Part shown: positions 56,539 to 64,000 of the stretch, in pieces
Layout: the number at the start of each line of letters is the position of its first letter
How positions within the stretch are numbered: position 1 is the stretch's first letter
NCBI GenBank assembly: GCA_023701205.1
Contig: JAMPXJ010000020.1
Span: 18,296-82,295 of the forward strand
From: Oligoflexia bacterium
Lineage (GTDB): Bacteria; Bdellovibrionota; UBA1018
Reading direction: 5' to 3'
DNA length: 64,000 nt
The notes under the pieces: model-generated
The model's input: only the letters and a program-made list of their open reading frames with translations
Told to the model about the DNA's origin: nothing
The model's database searches: none
Made by a program: the position numbers and the translations under genes

Positions 56539-56765
56539 AAAAGTAGCCCTCCTGAAGGCTGCGAGCCGCTAAGGAGGTTATGGGCACCCCTGCCCGCATG
56601 ACTCGTTAGAAGCGAGCGAATGACTGCTTCAGAGTAACAGTTCCGCACTCCGATAGATATGTAATTCTCCGCCCGCCCGGCTGCGCCAGCGCGCCGCGCG
56701 CATGCCGCACGTGATATCGATCGAGCGGCACATTGGGAGGTTTGGTAGACTGCAGACGAGCTTCT

Positions 56766-57872
56766 ATGAAAACGACCATGAGACTCCTTTTTATGTTTTT
56801 GTTTCTTCCCGGAACACTGCCGCCAGCAGAGGCTGCTTCGACACGGGACGGAATCGCGGTTACGAGTACGGGCAAAGTCCGAAAATGGAAGAAGCTTCCC
56901 GTGCCCCTGTGCGTCACATCGGGTCTTCCGGCGCAGGTCTCCGTAGCGCTTGTCGAAGCTGCATCGACCTGGAACGAAGGACTTGGCGCCAAGATCTTCG
57001 ATACGACCTGCCGTGCCGGAACTTCCGATTTCGAGAAAGTGAACACTCAGGAGCACTCGGTATTCTGGGTTAAGAGCGGCTTCGGTAGATCCGGCGAATC
57101 ACTGTCGCTCGCGCGGACGCTTTCTTATTTTGATGAGGATTCAGGCGAGATGCTCGATGCGGACATCCTGTTGAATGCCGAGGAATTTGATTTCGAGAGG
57201 CTTACGATCGATCTCAAATCCGTGCTGATCCATGAGCTGGGCCATGTCCTGGGGCTACAGCATCTTTTCATCTCTCAGGAATCCGTGATGAATCAGTACG
57301 CCTATCAGTCCGGGATTATCCGGCATCGTTTAGGGGAATACGAGGTGAAGTCGGTGAAAAAACTCTATCTTGGCTCCAAGCAGTCCGTTCCGGCCTATCT
57401 GGATACGTATTTCTCAGGAAACGCCAAACTAGCACTCGAACTGTTCCGTCTAAGGCCCAAGCGTGGAGTTGAGGACTATTTCACCGACGGCATGCTGGCA
57501 TTGAGCGTAAACGATCCGGGATCGGCGGTCATGGCGTTTCGCAGCGCGCTTTCCCTGGATCCGAAAAGCCCGCTCGCTCGTTACAAACTCGCGGTCGCAC
57601 TTATTGAGATGGGCAAGCCTGAGCAGGCTAAGTCCGAACTCGAAGGAGTTCTGCGCGAGTCGCCTCGATATTACGAAGCTCTCGCGGATTTGGGCTTGAT
57701 CTTGCTGCAGGAAGGCAACACGAAAGAGGCGATCCGGCTCTTCAGGAAAATACTCGAGGTGAATCCGGTTCACTATCCGGCCTGTATTTTCCTTTTCAAA
57801 CTGACTCGTGAGCCGCGGTATGGGCAATGCGTAAAAAAGTATGCTCCAGACGCGGAGCGAGCAGGGTTATGA
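56766..57872 (+). CDS. Matrixin-like metalloprotease with TPR repeats
   Basis: 368 aa from ATG 56766. Signal peptide RLLFMFLFLPGTLPPAEA. Zinc motif H156-E-L-G-H160-V-L-G-L-Q-H166 with Met-turn Met175 (ESVMNQY) is the full metzincin/matrixin signature. Residues about 225-350 hold TPR-like helices (FTDGMLALSVNDPGSAVMAFRSALSLDP and EALADLGLILLQEGNTKEAIRLFRKIL). So a periplasmic zinc protease with a protein-binding scaffold. GC is lower here than in the neighbours. Confidence 0.83.
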   Translation: MKTTMRLLFMFLFLPGTLPPAEAASTRDGIAVTSTGKVRKWKKLPVPLCVTSGLPAQVSVALVEAASTWNEGLGAKIFDTTCRAGTSDFEKVNTQEHSVFWVKSGFGRSGESLSLARTLSYFDEDSGEMLDADILLNAEEFDFERLTIDLKSVLIHELGHVLGLQHLFISQESVMNQYAYQSGIIRHRLGEYEVKSVKKLYLGSKQSVPAYLDTYFSGNAKLALELFRLRPKRGVEDYFTDGMLALSVNDPGSAVMAFRSALSLDPKSPLARYKLAVALIEMGKPEQAKSELEGVLRESPRYYEALADLGLILLQEGNTKEAIRLFRKILEVNPVHYPACIFLFKLTREPRYGQCVKKYAPDAERAGL

Positions 57873-57986
57873 TTTTCCGACTCATTTGTTGTCAAACGCT
57901 CGTGAAAGCGCGCCACATAATGGACAACGAGAGATTCCGTGTGAAAGGCCTGGCTAGGAGCAGCTGGTATCAAGAAGAGTGAACGA

Positions 57987-58016
57987 TTGAATTATTATTA
58001 TCGATTTAACTTATAG
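57987..58016 (+). promoter_or_regulatory. Candidate htpX promoter
   Basis: -35 TTGAAT (57987-57992), an 18-base AT-rich spacer and -10 TTATAG (58011-58016). It lies about 65 bases before ATG 58081 in the 208-base gap after the matrixin gene. No clear heat-shock (sigma-32) consensus seen. Confidence 0.35.
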
Positions 58017-58080
58017 GTCAAAAGACGTTAGCTTGGTTTTACCACGACCCGTCTCGTGGAAGTGAAAGGGGTCTGAGACA

Positions 58081-58992
58081 ATGGCTTGGGTCAAACGCAT
58101 CTTCGTCTTCGTGGCCGTGAACCTTTTGGTGATGGCCACCATTTCGATACTCCTCAAGGTTTTCGGAGTGCAGCCGTACCTGACCGCGCGGGGGATCGAC
58201 TATCAAGCGCTCCTGGCGTTCTGCCTGATCTGGGGCATGGGCGGCGCGTTCATCTCGCTGGCGCTTTCGCGCATGATGGCCAAGTGGATGATGGGAGTCC
58301 AGGTGATCCCGCCGGACACGCGCGATCCCGAGCTGCAGGACCTGGTGGAGCGGGTGCATGCCCTTTCGCGCAGCGCCGGCCTGCCCAGGATGCCTGAGGT
58401 CGGGATCTACGAGTCCCCCGAGGTCAATGCCTTTGCGACCGGACCCACGAAATCCCGGGCCCTGGTCGCCGTCTCGACCGGGCTGCTGCATCGGATGCGC
58501 GCCGACGAGGTCGATGGAGTGCTCGGCCATGAGGTGGCCCATATCGCCAACGGAGACATGGTGACGATGACCCTGATTCAGGGCGTGGTGAACGCCTTCG
58601 CCATGTTCCTGGCCCGCGTCATCGCCTATGCGATCTCGATGGCGACGACGCGTGACGACAGGGAGGAGGGAGCCTCGACAGGCGGCTTTGCCTATCATAT
58701 GACCGTCTTCGTGCTGGAGATCGTCTTCATGATGCTCGGATCGATCGTCGTCGCCTGGTTCTCGCGTCAACGCGAATACCGGGCGGACAAGGGCGGGGCC
58801 CGTCTGGCCGGCCGGGACAAGATGGTAAGCGCGCTTCAGGCGCTTCGGCGGACTTACGAGGCCGTCGACACGGAAGCCCAGCCCGCGGTTCAAACGCTGA
58901 AGATTTCGGGGAAAGGCACCGGGATTTACCGCCTCTTCTCGACGCATCCTCCGCTGGTGGATCGGCTGGAAAGGCTCCTCTCGGCTTCGTGA
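58081..58992 (+). CDS. htpX: Membrane metalloprotease HtpX
   Basis: 303 aa. Two N-terminal helices (IFVFVAVNLLVMATISILLKVF and LLAFCLIWGMGGAFISLAL), zinc site H150-E-V-A-H154, two further helices and a downstream ligand Glu in REYRADKGGARLAG. Also GIYESPEVNAFATG and LFSTHPPLVDRLERL, all HtpX hallmarks. Degrades misfolded inner-membrane proteins. Probably stress-induced in general. Confidence 0.95.
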   Translation: MAWVKRIFVFVAVNLLVMATISILLKVFGVQPYLTARGIDYQALLAFCLIWGMGGAFISLALSRMMAKWMMGVQVIPPDTRDPELQDLVERVHALSRSAGLPRMPEVGIYESPEVNAFATGPTKSRALVAVSTGLLHRMRADEVDGVLGHEVAHIANGDMVTMTLIQGVVNAFAMFLARVIAYAISMATTRDDREEGASTGGFAYHMTVFVLEIVFMMLGSIVVAWFSRQREYRADKGGARLAGRDKMVSALQALRRTYEAVDTEAQPAVQTLKISGKGTGIYRLFSTHPPLVDRLERLLSAS

Positions 58993-59023
58993 GCGCTGAG
59001 ATGGGAGCGGGAGGCAGATTGCC

Positions 59024-59980
59024 ATGACCTTGTCCCTATCGCAGTTCAGCGTCGCACCCGCCTGGCTATGGATTTCGTTCTCGATCGGTATCCTCGTATT
59101 GCTTGTCATCGACTTGGGCGTCTTCGGGAGAGCGGTTCATCAGGTCTCCCGCAAGGCGGCCCTCGTCGAGAGCGGCATCTGGATCACCATAGCATTGTGC
59201 TTTAACGCGTGGTTCTGGTTTGCCTATGGCAACGAGCTGGGCCTCGAGTTCCTGACCGGTTATCTGGTCGAGAAAAGCCTCAGCGTCGATAACCTGTTTG
59301 TCATTCTCCTGATCTTCGGTGCCTTCCGGATTCCGAGCGAATACCAGCATCGCGTCCTGTTTTACGGCGTGCTGGGCGCGATCCTGCTGCGGGGCTTTTT
59401 CATCATCGTGGGTGCCCAGCTCCTGCACCGCTTTCACTGGGTCCTCTATGTCTTCGGCGCGATCCTCGTCGCCACGGGCTTGAAGTTCCTCTTCGAATCG
59501 GATCGCAAAAGCGACGTACGGCAGAGCTGGATCATCCGGCTGCTGGGCCGGGTCTATCCTTCGACTCACTCTTTGAGCGAAAATCGCTTCTTTGTCGTCG
59601 AGGATGGCGTCAAGAAAGCCACGCCGCTGTTTTTCGCGCTGGTGGCGATCGAGATGACCGATGTCATTTTCGCGGTCGACTCGATTCCAGCGGTTTTTGC
59701 CGTGACCCAGGACGCGTTCGTGGCTTTCGCATCCAATATCCTGGCCATCCTCGGACTTCGCGCGCTTTACTTCGTCCTGGCGGACTGGGTCGGGCGCCTT
59801 CGTTATCTCAAGCCGGGACTGGCCGCGATCCTGGGCTTCATCGGGATCAAGATGCTCCTCAGTGATTACGTCAAGATCCCGAGCTGGGTCTCGCTCGTGG
59901 TGATCTCGACGATCCTCGCGACCGCGGCGTTGACTTCATGGTATGTCGCAAAGACGGAGAATAAGGCGAAGCAGCAATGA
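59024..59980 (+). CDS. TerC/Alx-family membrane protein
   Basis: 318 aa with about nine helices. Conserved family stretches: WFWFAYGNELGLEFLTGYLVEKSLSVDNLFVILLIFGAFRIP, ENRFFVVEDGVKKATPLFFALVAIEMTDVIFAVDSIPAVFAVTQD and LRALYFVLAD. The acidic residues in DN, EMTD and DS are the metal-transport sites of the family, which exports Mn2+ and links to tellurite or pH stress. No riboswitch space upstream (31 bases). Its stop overlaps the next gene (ATGA). Confidence 0.92.
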   Translation: MTLSLSQFSVAPAWLWISFSIGILVLLVIDLGVFGRAVHQVSRKAALVESGIWITIALCFNAWFWFAYGNELGLEFLTGYLVEKSLSVDNLFVILLIFGAFRIPSEYQHRVLFYGVLGAILLRGFFIIVGAQLLHRFHWVLYVFGAILVATGLKFLFESDRKSDVRQSWIIRLLGRVYPSTHSLSENRFFVVEDGVKKATPLFFALVAIEMTDVIFAVDSIPAVFAVTQDAFVAFASNILAILGLRALYFVLADWVGRLRYLKPGLAAILGFIGIKMLLSDYVKIPSWVSLVVISTILATAALTSWYVAKTENKAKQQ

Positions 59981-60861
59981 AGTGGCTCAACTATCATCAT
60001 TTCTTCTATTTCTGGACGATCGTCCGCGAGGGCAGCATCTCACGCGCCGCCGAGAAGCTGCGCATCGGCCAGCCCGCGCTCAGCATGCAGCTCAAGCAGT
60101 TCGAGCAGGCTTCGGGCCACGTCCTGGTGGAGAGAAAAAAGGGGAAGCTTGCCCTGACGCCCGCGGGCAAGGCGGCTTTCGACTACGCCGAGGCGATCTT
60201 TCGGCTCGGCGAGCAGTTCCAGGACCTGATGCGCGATGAGGTTTTCTCGGCCCGGCCTCACATCCAGCTCGGGATCCTCGATGGCGTTTCCAAGTTCATC
60301 AGCGCCGCGCTGATCGAGTTCGCATGGAAGAACCGGGCCGGGATCGTGACCATTGCCGAAGGCTCCCATGACGAGCTGATGCGCGATCTGGCAAGCCATC
60401 GGGTGGATCTCGTGCTGTCGAATCATCCGCCGGCTTCGGTCCGGAACACGCAGGTGCTCTCGAAGCGCCTCTCGCGGCTGCCCGTGGCGATCTTCGGCCA
60501 CCGGCGTTTCGAGGCGGCCCGGAAGAACTTTCCAGAAAGCCTCTCCGGTTACCCGCTCATCTTCCCTACGCACCAGAGCAGGCTTCGGGGCGAGCTCGAT
60601 CACTATTTTTCGCTCATGAAGCTCAGCCTGCGATTGGTCGCCGAGGTCCAGGATACGAGCATGCAGCATTACCTGGGCAGGAGCGGGCACGGGCTCGTGC
60701 CCCTGCCGGACACGCCACTGATCACTTCCCAGCCGGACTTCAAGATGATCAGGCTCGGCACGCTCCCGAACGTCTTCGAGGAGATCTGGGTCATGAAGGC
60801 GAAGCGACGCATCGCCACGCCGCTCGCGGAGGAGCTCTTCGCCCGCTTTTCGCTCGACTGA
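59977..60861 (+). CDS. LysR-type regulator, NhaR-like
   Basis: 294 aa. Winged helix begins MKWLNYHHFFYFWTIVREGSISRAAEKL and QPALSMQLKQFEQASG, very close to the NhaR N-terminus. The effector domain follows with HIQLGILDGVSKFISAALI. NhaR activates sodium/proton antiporter genes in response to Na+; here it is fused by a 4-base overlap to a TerC gene, so it may sense cations or pH for it. Autoregulation is likely but unshown. Confidence 0.9.
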   Translation: MKWLNYHHFFYFWTIVREGSISRAAEKLRIGQPALSMQLKQFEQASGHVLVERKKGKLALTPAGKAAFDYAEAIFRLGEQFQDLMRDEVFSARPHIQLGILDGVSKFISAALIEFAWKNRAGIVTIAEGSHDELMRDLASHRVDLVLSNHPPASVRNTQVLSKRLSRLPVAIFGHRRFEAARKNFPESLSGYPLIFPTHQSRLRGELDHYFSLMKLSLRLVAEVQDTSMQHYLGRSGHGLVPLPDTPLITSQPDFKMIRLGTLPNVFEEIWVMKAKRRIATPLAEELFARFSLD

Positions 60862-60873
60862 GCAGCAAGGAGC

Positions 60874-61122
60874 TCAGTCAAAAATCTCGTGCAGCCAGGA
60901 CTTCCGGTACTTGTATTTATCCTTCTCTTTGTACTTTTGCTGGGGCGGATTGTGATAGGTGCCCTGGCTCGGCGCGAATTCGTTGGCGGTCGAGCGCTCG
61001 AGAATTTTGTCCAGTTCGCCGCGGTCAAGCCAGATCCCGCGGCAGGCGGGGCAGTAGTCGATTTCCACGCCGGCGCGTTCGGTCATCTGCAGGGTGGTTG
61101 AGGGGCAGCTGGGGCAGTTCAT
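60874..61122 (-). CDS. Zinc-ribbon protein (TFIIB-type)
   Basis: 82 aa. C3-x2-C6 and C24-x2-C27 with MNCPSCP, then DYCPACRGIWLDRGELDKILER, the zf-TFIIB signature. The tail is Lys/Tyr/Gln-rich (KYKEKDKYKYRK). Cytosolic, function unknown in the family. Convergent with the NhaR-like gene. Confidence 0.88.
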   Translation of the reverse strand: MNCPSCPSTTLQMTERAGVEIDYCPACRGIWLDRGELDKILERSTANEFAPSQGTYHNPPQQKYKEKDKYKYRKSWLHEIFD

Positions 61123-61221
61123 GAGGACTCCTTTCGACTTCTGGGAGTTTGGCCCGGGAAGCGCACTAAGACAAATCGATATTTGCGATCGGGAGGTTCA
61201 GGAAAATGAATGGCGCGACGG

Positions 61222-61280
61222 AAGAAATGAAAAGGCCGGCAGGATGCGCCGAAAAGGTGTTCGGCGAAGCGCTGCCGGCC
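61222..61280 (-). terminator. Rho-independent terminator for the truncated barrel gene
   Basis: Nested stems: GGCCGGCAG (61234-61242) with CTGCCGGCC (61272-61280), and CGCCGAA (61247-61253) with TTCGGCG (61260-61266). On the minus strand the stem is followed by TTTTCATTTC. It lies 28 bases after the barrel stop at 61308, so that gene has its natural 3' end. Confidence 0.72.
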
Positions 61281-61307
61281 GCTGCCTTCGTGAGGCCCTC
61301 TCGGGCA

Positions 61308-61517
61308 TTAGAGGCGGTAAATCACGCCGATCTTGGCGAAGGCGTCGTTGGTGAAGCCGCTGTCGCGGCCGGTATTGCCTAAGACGGTATCCAGCTCGAA
61401 GCTGCCGAGCCGGAAGGTGGCGCCGATGACCGCCGAAACAGTCCCCGCGTTGGACACCGCGAACTCCGTTGTCTTTCCGCCGTCAGCGGAAGCGTCACGC
61501 TCCAGGCAGGATTCCCG
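61308..61517 (-). pseudogene. 3' remnant of an outer-membrane barrel gene
   Basis: Open frame of 69 codons ended upstream by an in-frame TAG at 61518-61520 and lacking any start codon or ribosome site. The translation includes TEFAVSNAGTVSAVIGATF, RLGSFELDTVLGN and the end FAKIGVIYRL, the last strands of an autotransporter/porin-like barrel. A good terminator follows. The 5' part is gone, cut where the oppositely oriented propeller fragment begins (about 61480-61520). Confidence 0.6.
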
Positions 61518-62270
61518 CTAGGCGCCTCAAAAGCCCAATACTCCTTCGATGCACCTCCAACGGCCGTGAACGGAATTGTCTATGTCGCTGGATCGGGCTC
61601 CGGGGGCACGCTCTACGCGGTGAGTGAGACGGATGGTCAGCTCCTTTGGACCGCGAGCATGAATGTGGGCGATCAGAGCGCTCCCGCCGTGTCGGAGGAC
61701 GGAGTCTTTGTCAGCTATCCCTGCCGTACCTACAAGTTCGCGCCGCTGACGGGGGGCTCGGTTTGGCACAACTCCACCGGTTGCTCCGGGGGAGGGGGCA
61801 AAACCGCGGCTTATGCCAACGGCAACTTGTACGTGCGCGATGATACCTCCCCGGTCGGGACGATCTTGAACGCCACGACGGGAAATAAGAGTGGCGAGTT
61901 CGGGAGCACGGCCATGATTCCGATTCCCGCGCTTGGAGCAACGCGCAGCTACTTCCTTGTGGGGGGTGTCCTGCAGGAAGGCGATCTTCTGGGACAGAAC
62001 AGCGCCTGGAGCTTCAGCGGGAGCGGAACTCTCGTGACCGCGCCGATTCTCGTGAAAGACTGGGTGATCATGGCGTCTTCCGCGGGGACCGTCTTCGCGG
62101 TGGATTCAGCGACGGGAACGCAGGTGTGGAGCGGTTCGGCGGGAGCCTCGATTTCGGGACCGGACGAGCACAATGTTTCGGCGCCTCTATCGGGTATGGC
62201 GGCGGGCGAGGGCTATCTTCTGGTTCCGGCCGGGTCCAGGCTCGTGGCTTGGAAGTTGATTGGGCCGTGA
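61482..62270 (+). pseudogene. 5'-truncated PQQ-like beta-propeller protein
   Basis: The frame reads VSGSVTLQAGFPLGASKAQ and then YSFDAPPTAVNGIVYVAGS, typical PQQ/WD-like propeller blades (TLYAVSETDGQLLWTAS, GTVFAVDSATGTQVWSG, YLLVPAGSRLVAWKL). The earliest start is a GTG at 61566 in mid-blade with no ribosome site or signal peptide. Such proteins are normally exported and longer, so the 5' end is missing. It may still be translated as a 234-aa fragment, so calling it a pseudogene is an inference. Confidence 0.6.
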
Positions 62271-62326
62271 GCTATCCATTGTGGGGATTATATGCCTGTT
62301 TATTTGCCGGTTCCTTTTTCTTTTAT

Positions 62327-62342
62327 GGGGCATATATTCCCC
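62327..62342. repeat. Near-palindrome GGGGcATATATtCCCC
   Basis: 16 bases, symmetric apart from one pair, in the low-GC gap between two convergent genes (62271-62444). A related GGCCAT-TAT-ATGGCC dyad lies 22 bases on. No T-run follows either. Confidence 0.4.
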
Positions 62343-62363
62343 ATTACTGTAAGTGCCCTGGAT

Positions 62364-62378
62364 GGCCATTATATGGCC
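62364..62378. repeat. Inverted repeat GGCCAT-TAT-ATGGCC
   Basis: Perfect 6-base arms with a 3-base centre. Lies between converging genes, so it may be a protein-binding site or a mobile-DNA scar rather than a promoter operator. Nothing else is seen in 62271-62444. Confidence 0.4.
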
Positions 62379-62444
62379 CTTTGCGCCAGTCTGTGGAGAA
62401 CGCCACATTCCATTCTACCCGAGCGATGGCGATGTTTTCCCCTT

Positions 62445-62990
62445 TTAAGAGTTGGGCGAGCCCTTGATCGGGAACTCCGGCGGCATGCATGGGGGATCCA
62501 TTTCATTGGTTGCGCTGTAGCATTGGCCATGCTCGTTCTGGATAACGGAAAGCTGCAAAGATCGCCCGTTTTCGTAAAAAGTGCCCTTCTTGGCGAATGT
62601 GGAAAAGCTTCGGTTGCCCTTCACGCGCGGCTTATTGAGAGTTAAGTGCGTTCCGATGTAGATGCTTTTGCCATTTCTAAGGATCTTCGCGATGTAGTCC
62701 CGTCTCTTGAAACAGTGCTTTCGAGTGGTCACAGGCTCCTGGATCATGGTTAGCACGGTATCTTCCTCATCCAGGACGTGAATCATGAAACCGAAGTTGC
62801 CTTCCGGATCACCCGCGTTCGCGTGGTCTTTGATGTCTTCGCATTCGAGAAGGATGCGGTCCGGAGTCACTTGAAGTTCCGTTCGGTAGCGATCTTGATC
62901 GATCACCCGGTAAGACGATGTCGTACAGGCCACCGAGAAGGCAGACAAGAAGAATGCGACAATCACTCTATTTTTTCCTGAGAATGGCAT
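62445..62990 (-). CDS. Hypothetical lipoprotein, possible partner of the transglycosylase
   Basis: 181 aa. Signal VIVAFFLSAF with lipobox SVAC and Cys22. Mature part is beta-rich with conserved-looking cysteines (ECEDIKDH, RKHCFKRRD, HGQCYSATNEMDPPCMPP). No family recognised. Its start lies inside the end of the upstream transglycosylase gene (23-base overlap), so the two are made together. Base composition is clearly lower in GC than most of the window. It could be an inhibitor or immunity protein for that enzyme; this is speculation. Confidence 0.72.
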   Translation of the reverse strand: MPFSGKNRVIVAFFLSAFSVACTTSSYRVIDQDRYRTELQVTPDRILLECEDIKDHANAGDPEGNFGFMIHVLDEEDTVLTMIQEPVTTRKHCFKRRDYIAKILRNGKSIYIGTHLTLNKPRVKGNRSFSTFAKKGTFYENGRSLQLSVIQNEHGQCYSATNEMDPPCMPPEFPIKGSPNS

Positions 62991-63648
62991 AGTGTTCCCT
63001 GAAATTATTCAATGCTTGTTGCTGATAAGCGCTTTTGCTTTTCAGCAGCCCTTTGTACTCCAGGACGATTTCTTCCGGCGTGGCGCCTCGTCCCAACTTG
63101 CCTTCCGCGAGGCGCTTCTTCCTGAGGATCCAGCGAATCCCCATGGGGATCGCGATCTCCGGATCTTCCAGGTCTTTTTGGCGAATTCCCTTAAAGGTGA
63201 AGTCCTTGGTCTCGCCTTCTGGGTTCAATAAGATTCTCAGGGTTTCGGGCGTGATCTGAGCGATGCCGATCGCCTGCGGATTCTTGGGGCTCGTCTCGAA
63301 TCCGGATTCACTGGCGATCAGCGCTTTGATGACGTCTGGATCCAAGGGAGCGTTGGGCGGTGCTACCGGGAACTTCTCATTGAAATAGTCGACCCAAATC
63401 GCGATCAGTTCATCGTACTTGTTTCCGTTTCGAAATCCGAGCTGATCATTCGCCGGATAGATCAGTCCCTTTCGATCTCGTGTGGCCGTGATCGATCGAA
63501 TGTCTCCGGCGTTCAGGGCCGGCCCATGGCGTCGCCTGGGGTGCCGATCGACGATCGTAACGCCGCTGGGATTTTTCGGGCTCACCGGCACCCGGCGAGG
63601 GTGGGTTCTGACGATCGTGACCTTTTTGCGCTTAGATTCCACGTTCAA
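62968..63648 (-). CDS. Transglycosylase SLT-domain protein without signal peptide
   Basis: 226 aa from TTG 63648; a GTG two codons on is also possible. The N-terminus is basic and carries two copies of VTIV.(2)HPRR exactly 20 residues apart (10-19 and 30-39). The lysozyme-like domain (about 75-225) has catalytic Glu E114 in ALIASESGFETSPKNPQAIGIAQITPETLR. No Sec signal, so it would need another export route, or cell lysis, to reach peptidoglycan. A promoter lies 26 bases upstream. Low GC. Confidence 0.78.
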   Translation of the reverse strand: MNVESKRKKVTIVRTHPRRVPVSPKNPSGVTIVDRHPRRRHGPALNAGDIRSITATRDRKGLIYPANDQLGFRNGNKYDELIAIWVDYFNEKFPVAPPNAPLDPDVIKALIASESGFETSPKNPQAIGIAQITPETLRILLNPEGETKDFTFKGIRQKDLEDPEIAIPMGIRWILRKKRLAEGKLGRGATPEEIVLEYKGLLKSKSAYQQQALNNFREHYAILRKK

Positions 63649-63673
63649 CCCATGCTTGAAACAGCATCGAGTC

Positions 63674-63702
63674 CGTATATCGTTATTCTCAACTCAGAGC
63701 AA
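63674..63702 (-). promoter_or_regulatory. Promoter of the transglycosylase-lipoprotein operon
   Basis: Read on the minus strand: -35 TTGCTC (63702-63697), 17-base spacer, -10 TATACG (63679-63674). The start site near 63667 leaves about 20 bases before the TTG/GTG starts at 63648/63642, which supports those starts. Confidence 0.5.
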
Positions 63703-63873
63703 ATCGATAGTTGCTCATAAGCCGGCGACTTCGCACCCGGCACACGATTTCGCGCGATTGAACCGCATCCGCAAATTCGCAATCGCGTCTTTCACCATGA
63801 ACCGATTTGGCGACCTGAGTTGGAACCGTTACGGAGCCGAGTACAATGGGAATTGAGAGTACCGCATTCGCGC

Positions 63874-64000
63874 CTATCCAGCGATGCGGAAGCCCTCATA
63901 TCTGTTGAGATCGATGCGCGCGCGGAGGAATTTCGCGAGAGGATGCGCCTCCGCACTGGTCGCGAGAAACTCGGGAAGCGCGTTCCGGAGCGCCATCGCG
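63874..64000 (-). CDS. C-terminal end of an unidentified protein (partial)
   Basis: Open from the window edge to TAG at 63874-63876: 41 residues reading MALRNALPEFLATSAEAHP then LAKFLRARIDLNRYEGFRIAG. GC is back to the window average. Too short to identify. The 225 bases between it and the transglycosylase gene hold only that gene's promoter. Confidence 0.55.
   Translation of the reverse strand, partial: AMALRNALPEFLATSAEAHPLAKFLRARIDLNRYEGFRIAG

Noticed and set aside
58993..59023. yybP-ykoY manganese riboswitch before terC
   Set aside because: Only 31 bases separate htpX and terC, far too short.
63482..63856. Plus-strand open frame opposite the transglycosylase start
   Set aside because: No ribosome site or family; the minus strand has an SLT domain and a promoter here.

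Overview
The window is a gene-dense, GC-rich stretch of a Gram-negative chromosome. Outer-membrane beta-barrels, TolC-type porins, lipoproteins and periplasmic proteins occur throughout. The gene style (Cys-rich and Ig-repeat lipoproteins, HExxH metalloprotease lipoproteins, FIST and CheX signalling, many two-component proteins, sigma-54 control) resembles deltaproteobacterial or Bdellovibrionota-like genomes. That placement is inference; there is no rRNA here to confirm it. I saw no tRNA, rRNA, CRISPR array, insertion sequence or prophage.

Layout. 0-10.6 kb: the end of an amidotransferase-like gene, a metalloprotease lipoprotein, a cation ATPase/CBS/arrestin-like operon, an OsmC peroxidase, a giant Ig-repeat lipoprotein and a barrel gene with a palindromic operator. 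10.6-15.9 kb: a nuclease-helicase fusion translationally coupled to a hybrid sensor kinase. 16-22.7 kb: a complete phosphate regulon, pstSCAB-phoU-phoB-phoR, behind a Pho-box-like repeat. 22.7-27.3 kb: small genes, then a CheY-CheX-FIST-CheA-like signalling operon. 27.3-35.2 kb: a PRTase-hydrolase fusion, TolC, envelope proteins, a three-repeat periplasmic protein and a large metallopeptidase/propeller/barrel protein. 35.2-40.4 kb: Fe-SOD, rhamnose genes, thioredoxin, a soluble Aer-like protein and a globin-like protein without its haem histidine. 40.4-46.1 kb: a pentahaem cytochrome c/b operon behind a near-perfect sigma-54 promoter, followed convergently by an NtrC-type regulator and its kinase. 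46.2-50.6 kb: a lytic transglycosylase, small envelope genes and two CNNM/CorC-type membrane proteins. 50.7-56.1 kb: a heavy-metal RND operon that lacks a recognisable membrane-fusion gene. 56.1-61.1 kb: small zinc and basic proteins, a matrixin-TPR protein, HtpX, and TerC with an NhaR-like regulator.

61.3-64 kb is the oddest part. A barrel gene without its 5' end and a propeller gene without its 5' end meet back to back. A low-GC island follows, with a signal-less transglycosylase overlapping a lipoprotein gene, and then the end of another gene. The junction suggests rearrangement or acquisition, or an assembly join.

Main candidates for new biology: the sigma-54/two-component/cytochrome unit; the FIST-CheX-CheY-kinase module without receptor or CheW; the nuclease-helicase coupled to a sensor kinase; the adaptor-less RND operon; the transglycosylase-lipoprotein pair; and the SDGW-repeat protein beside the metallopeptidase-barrel.
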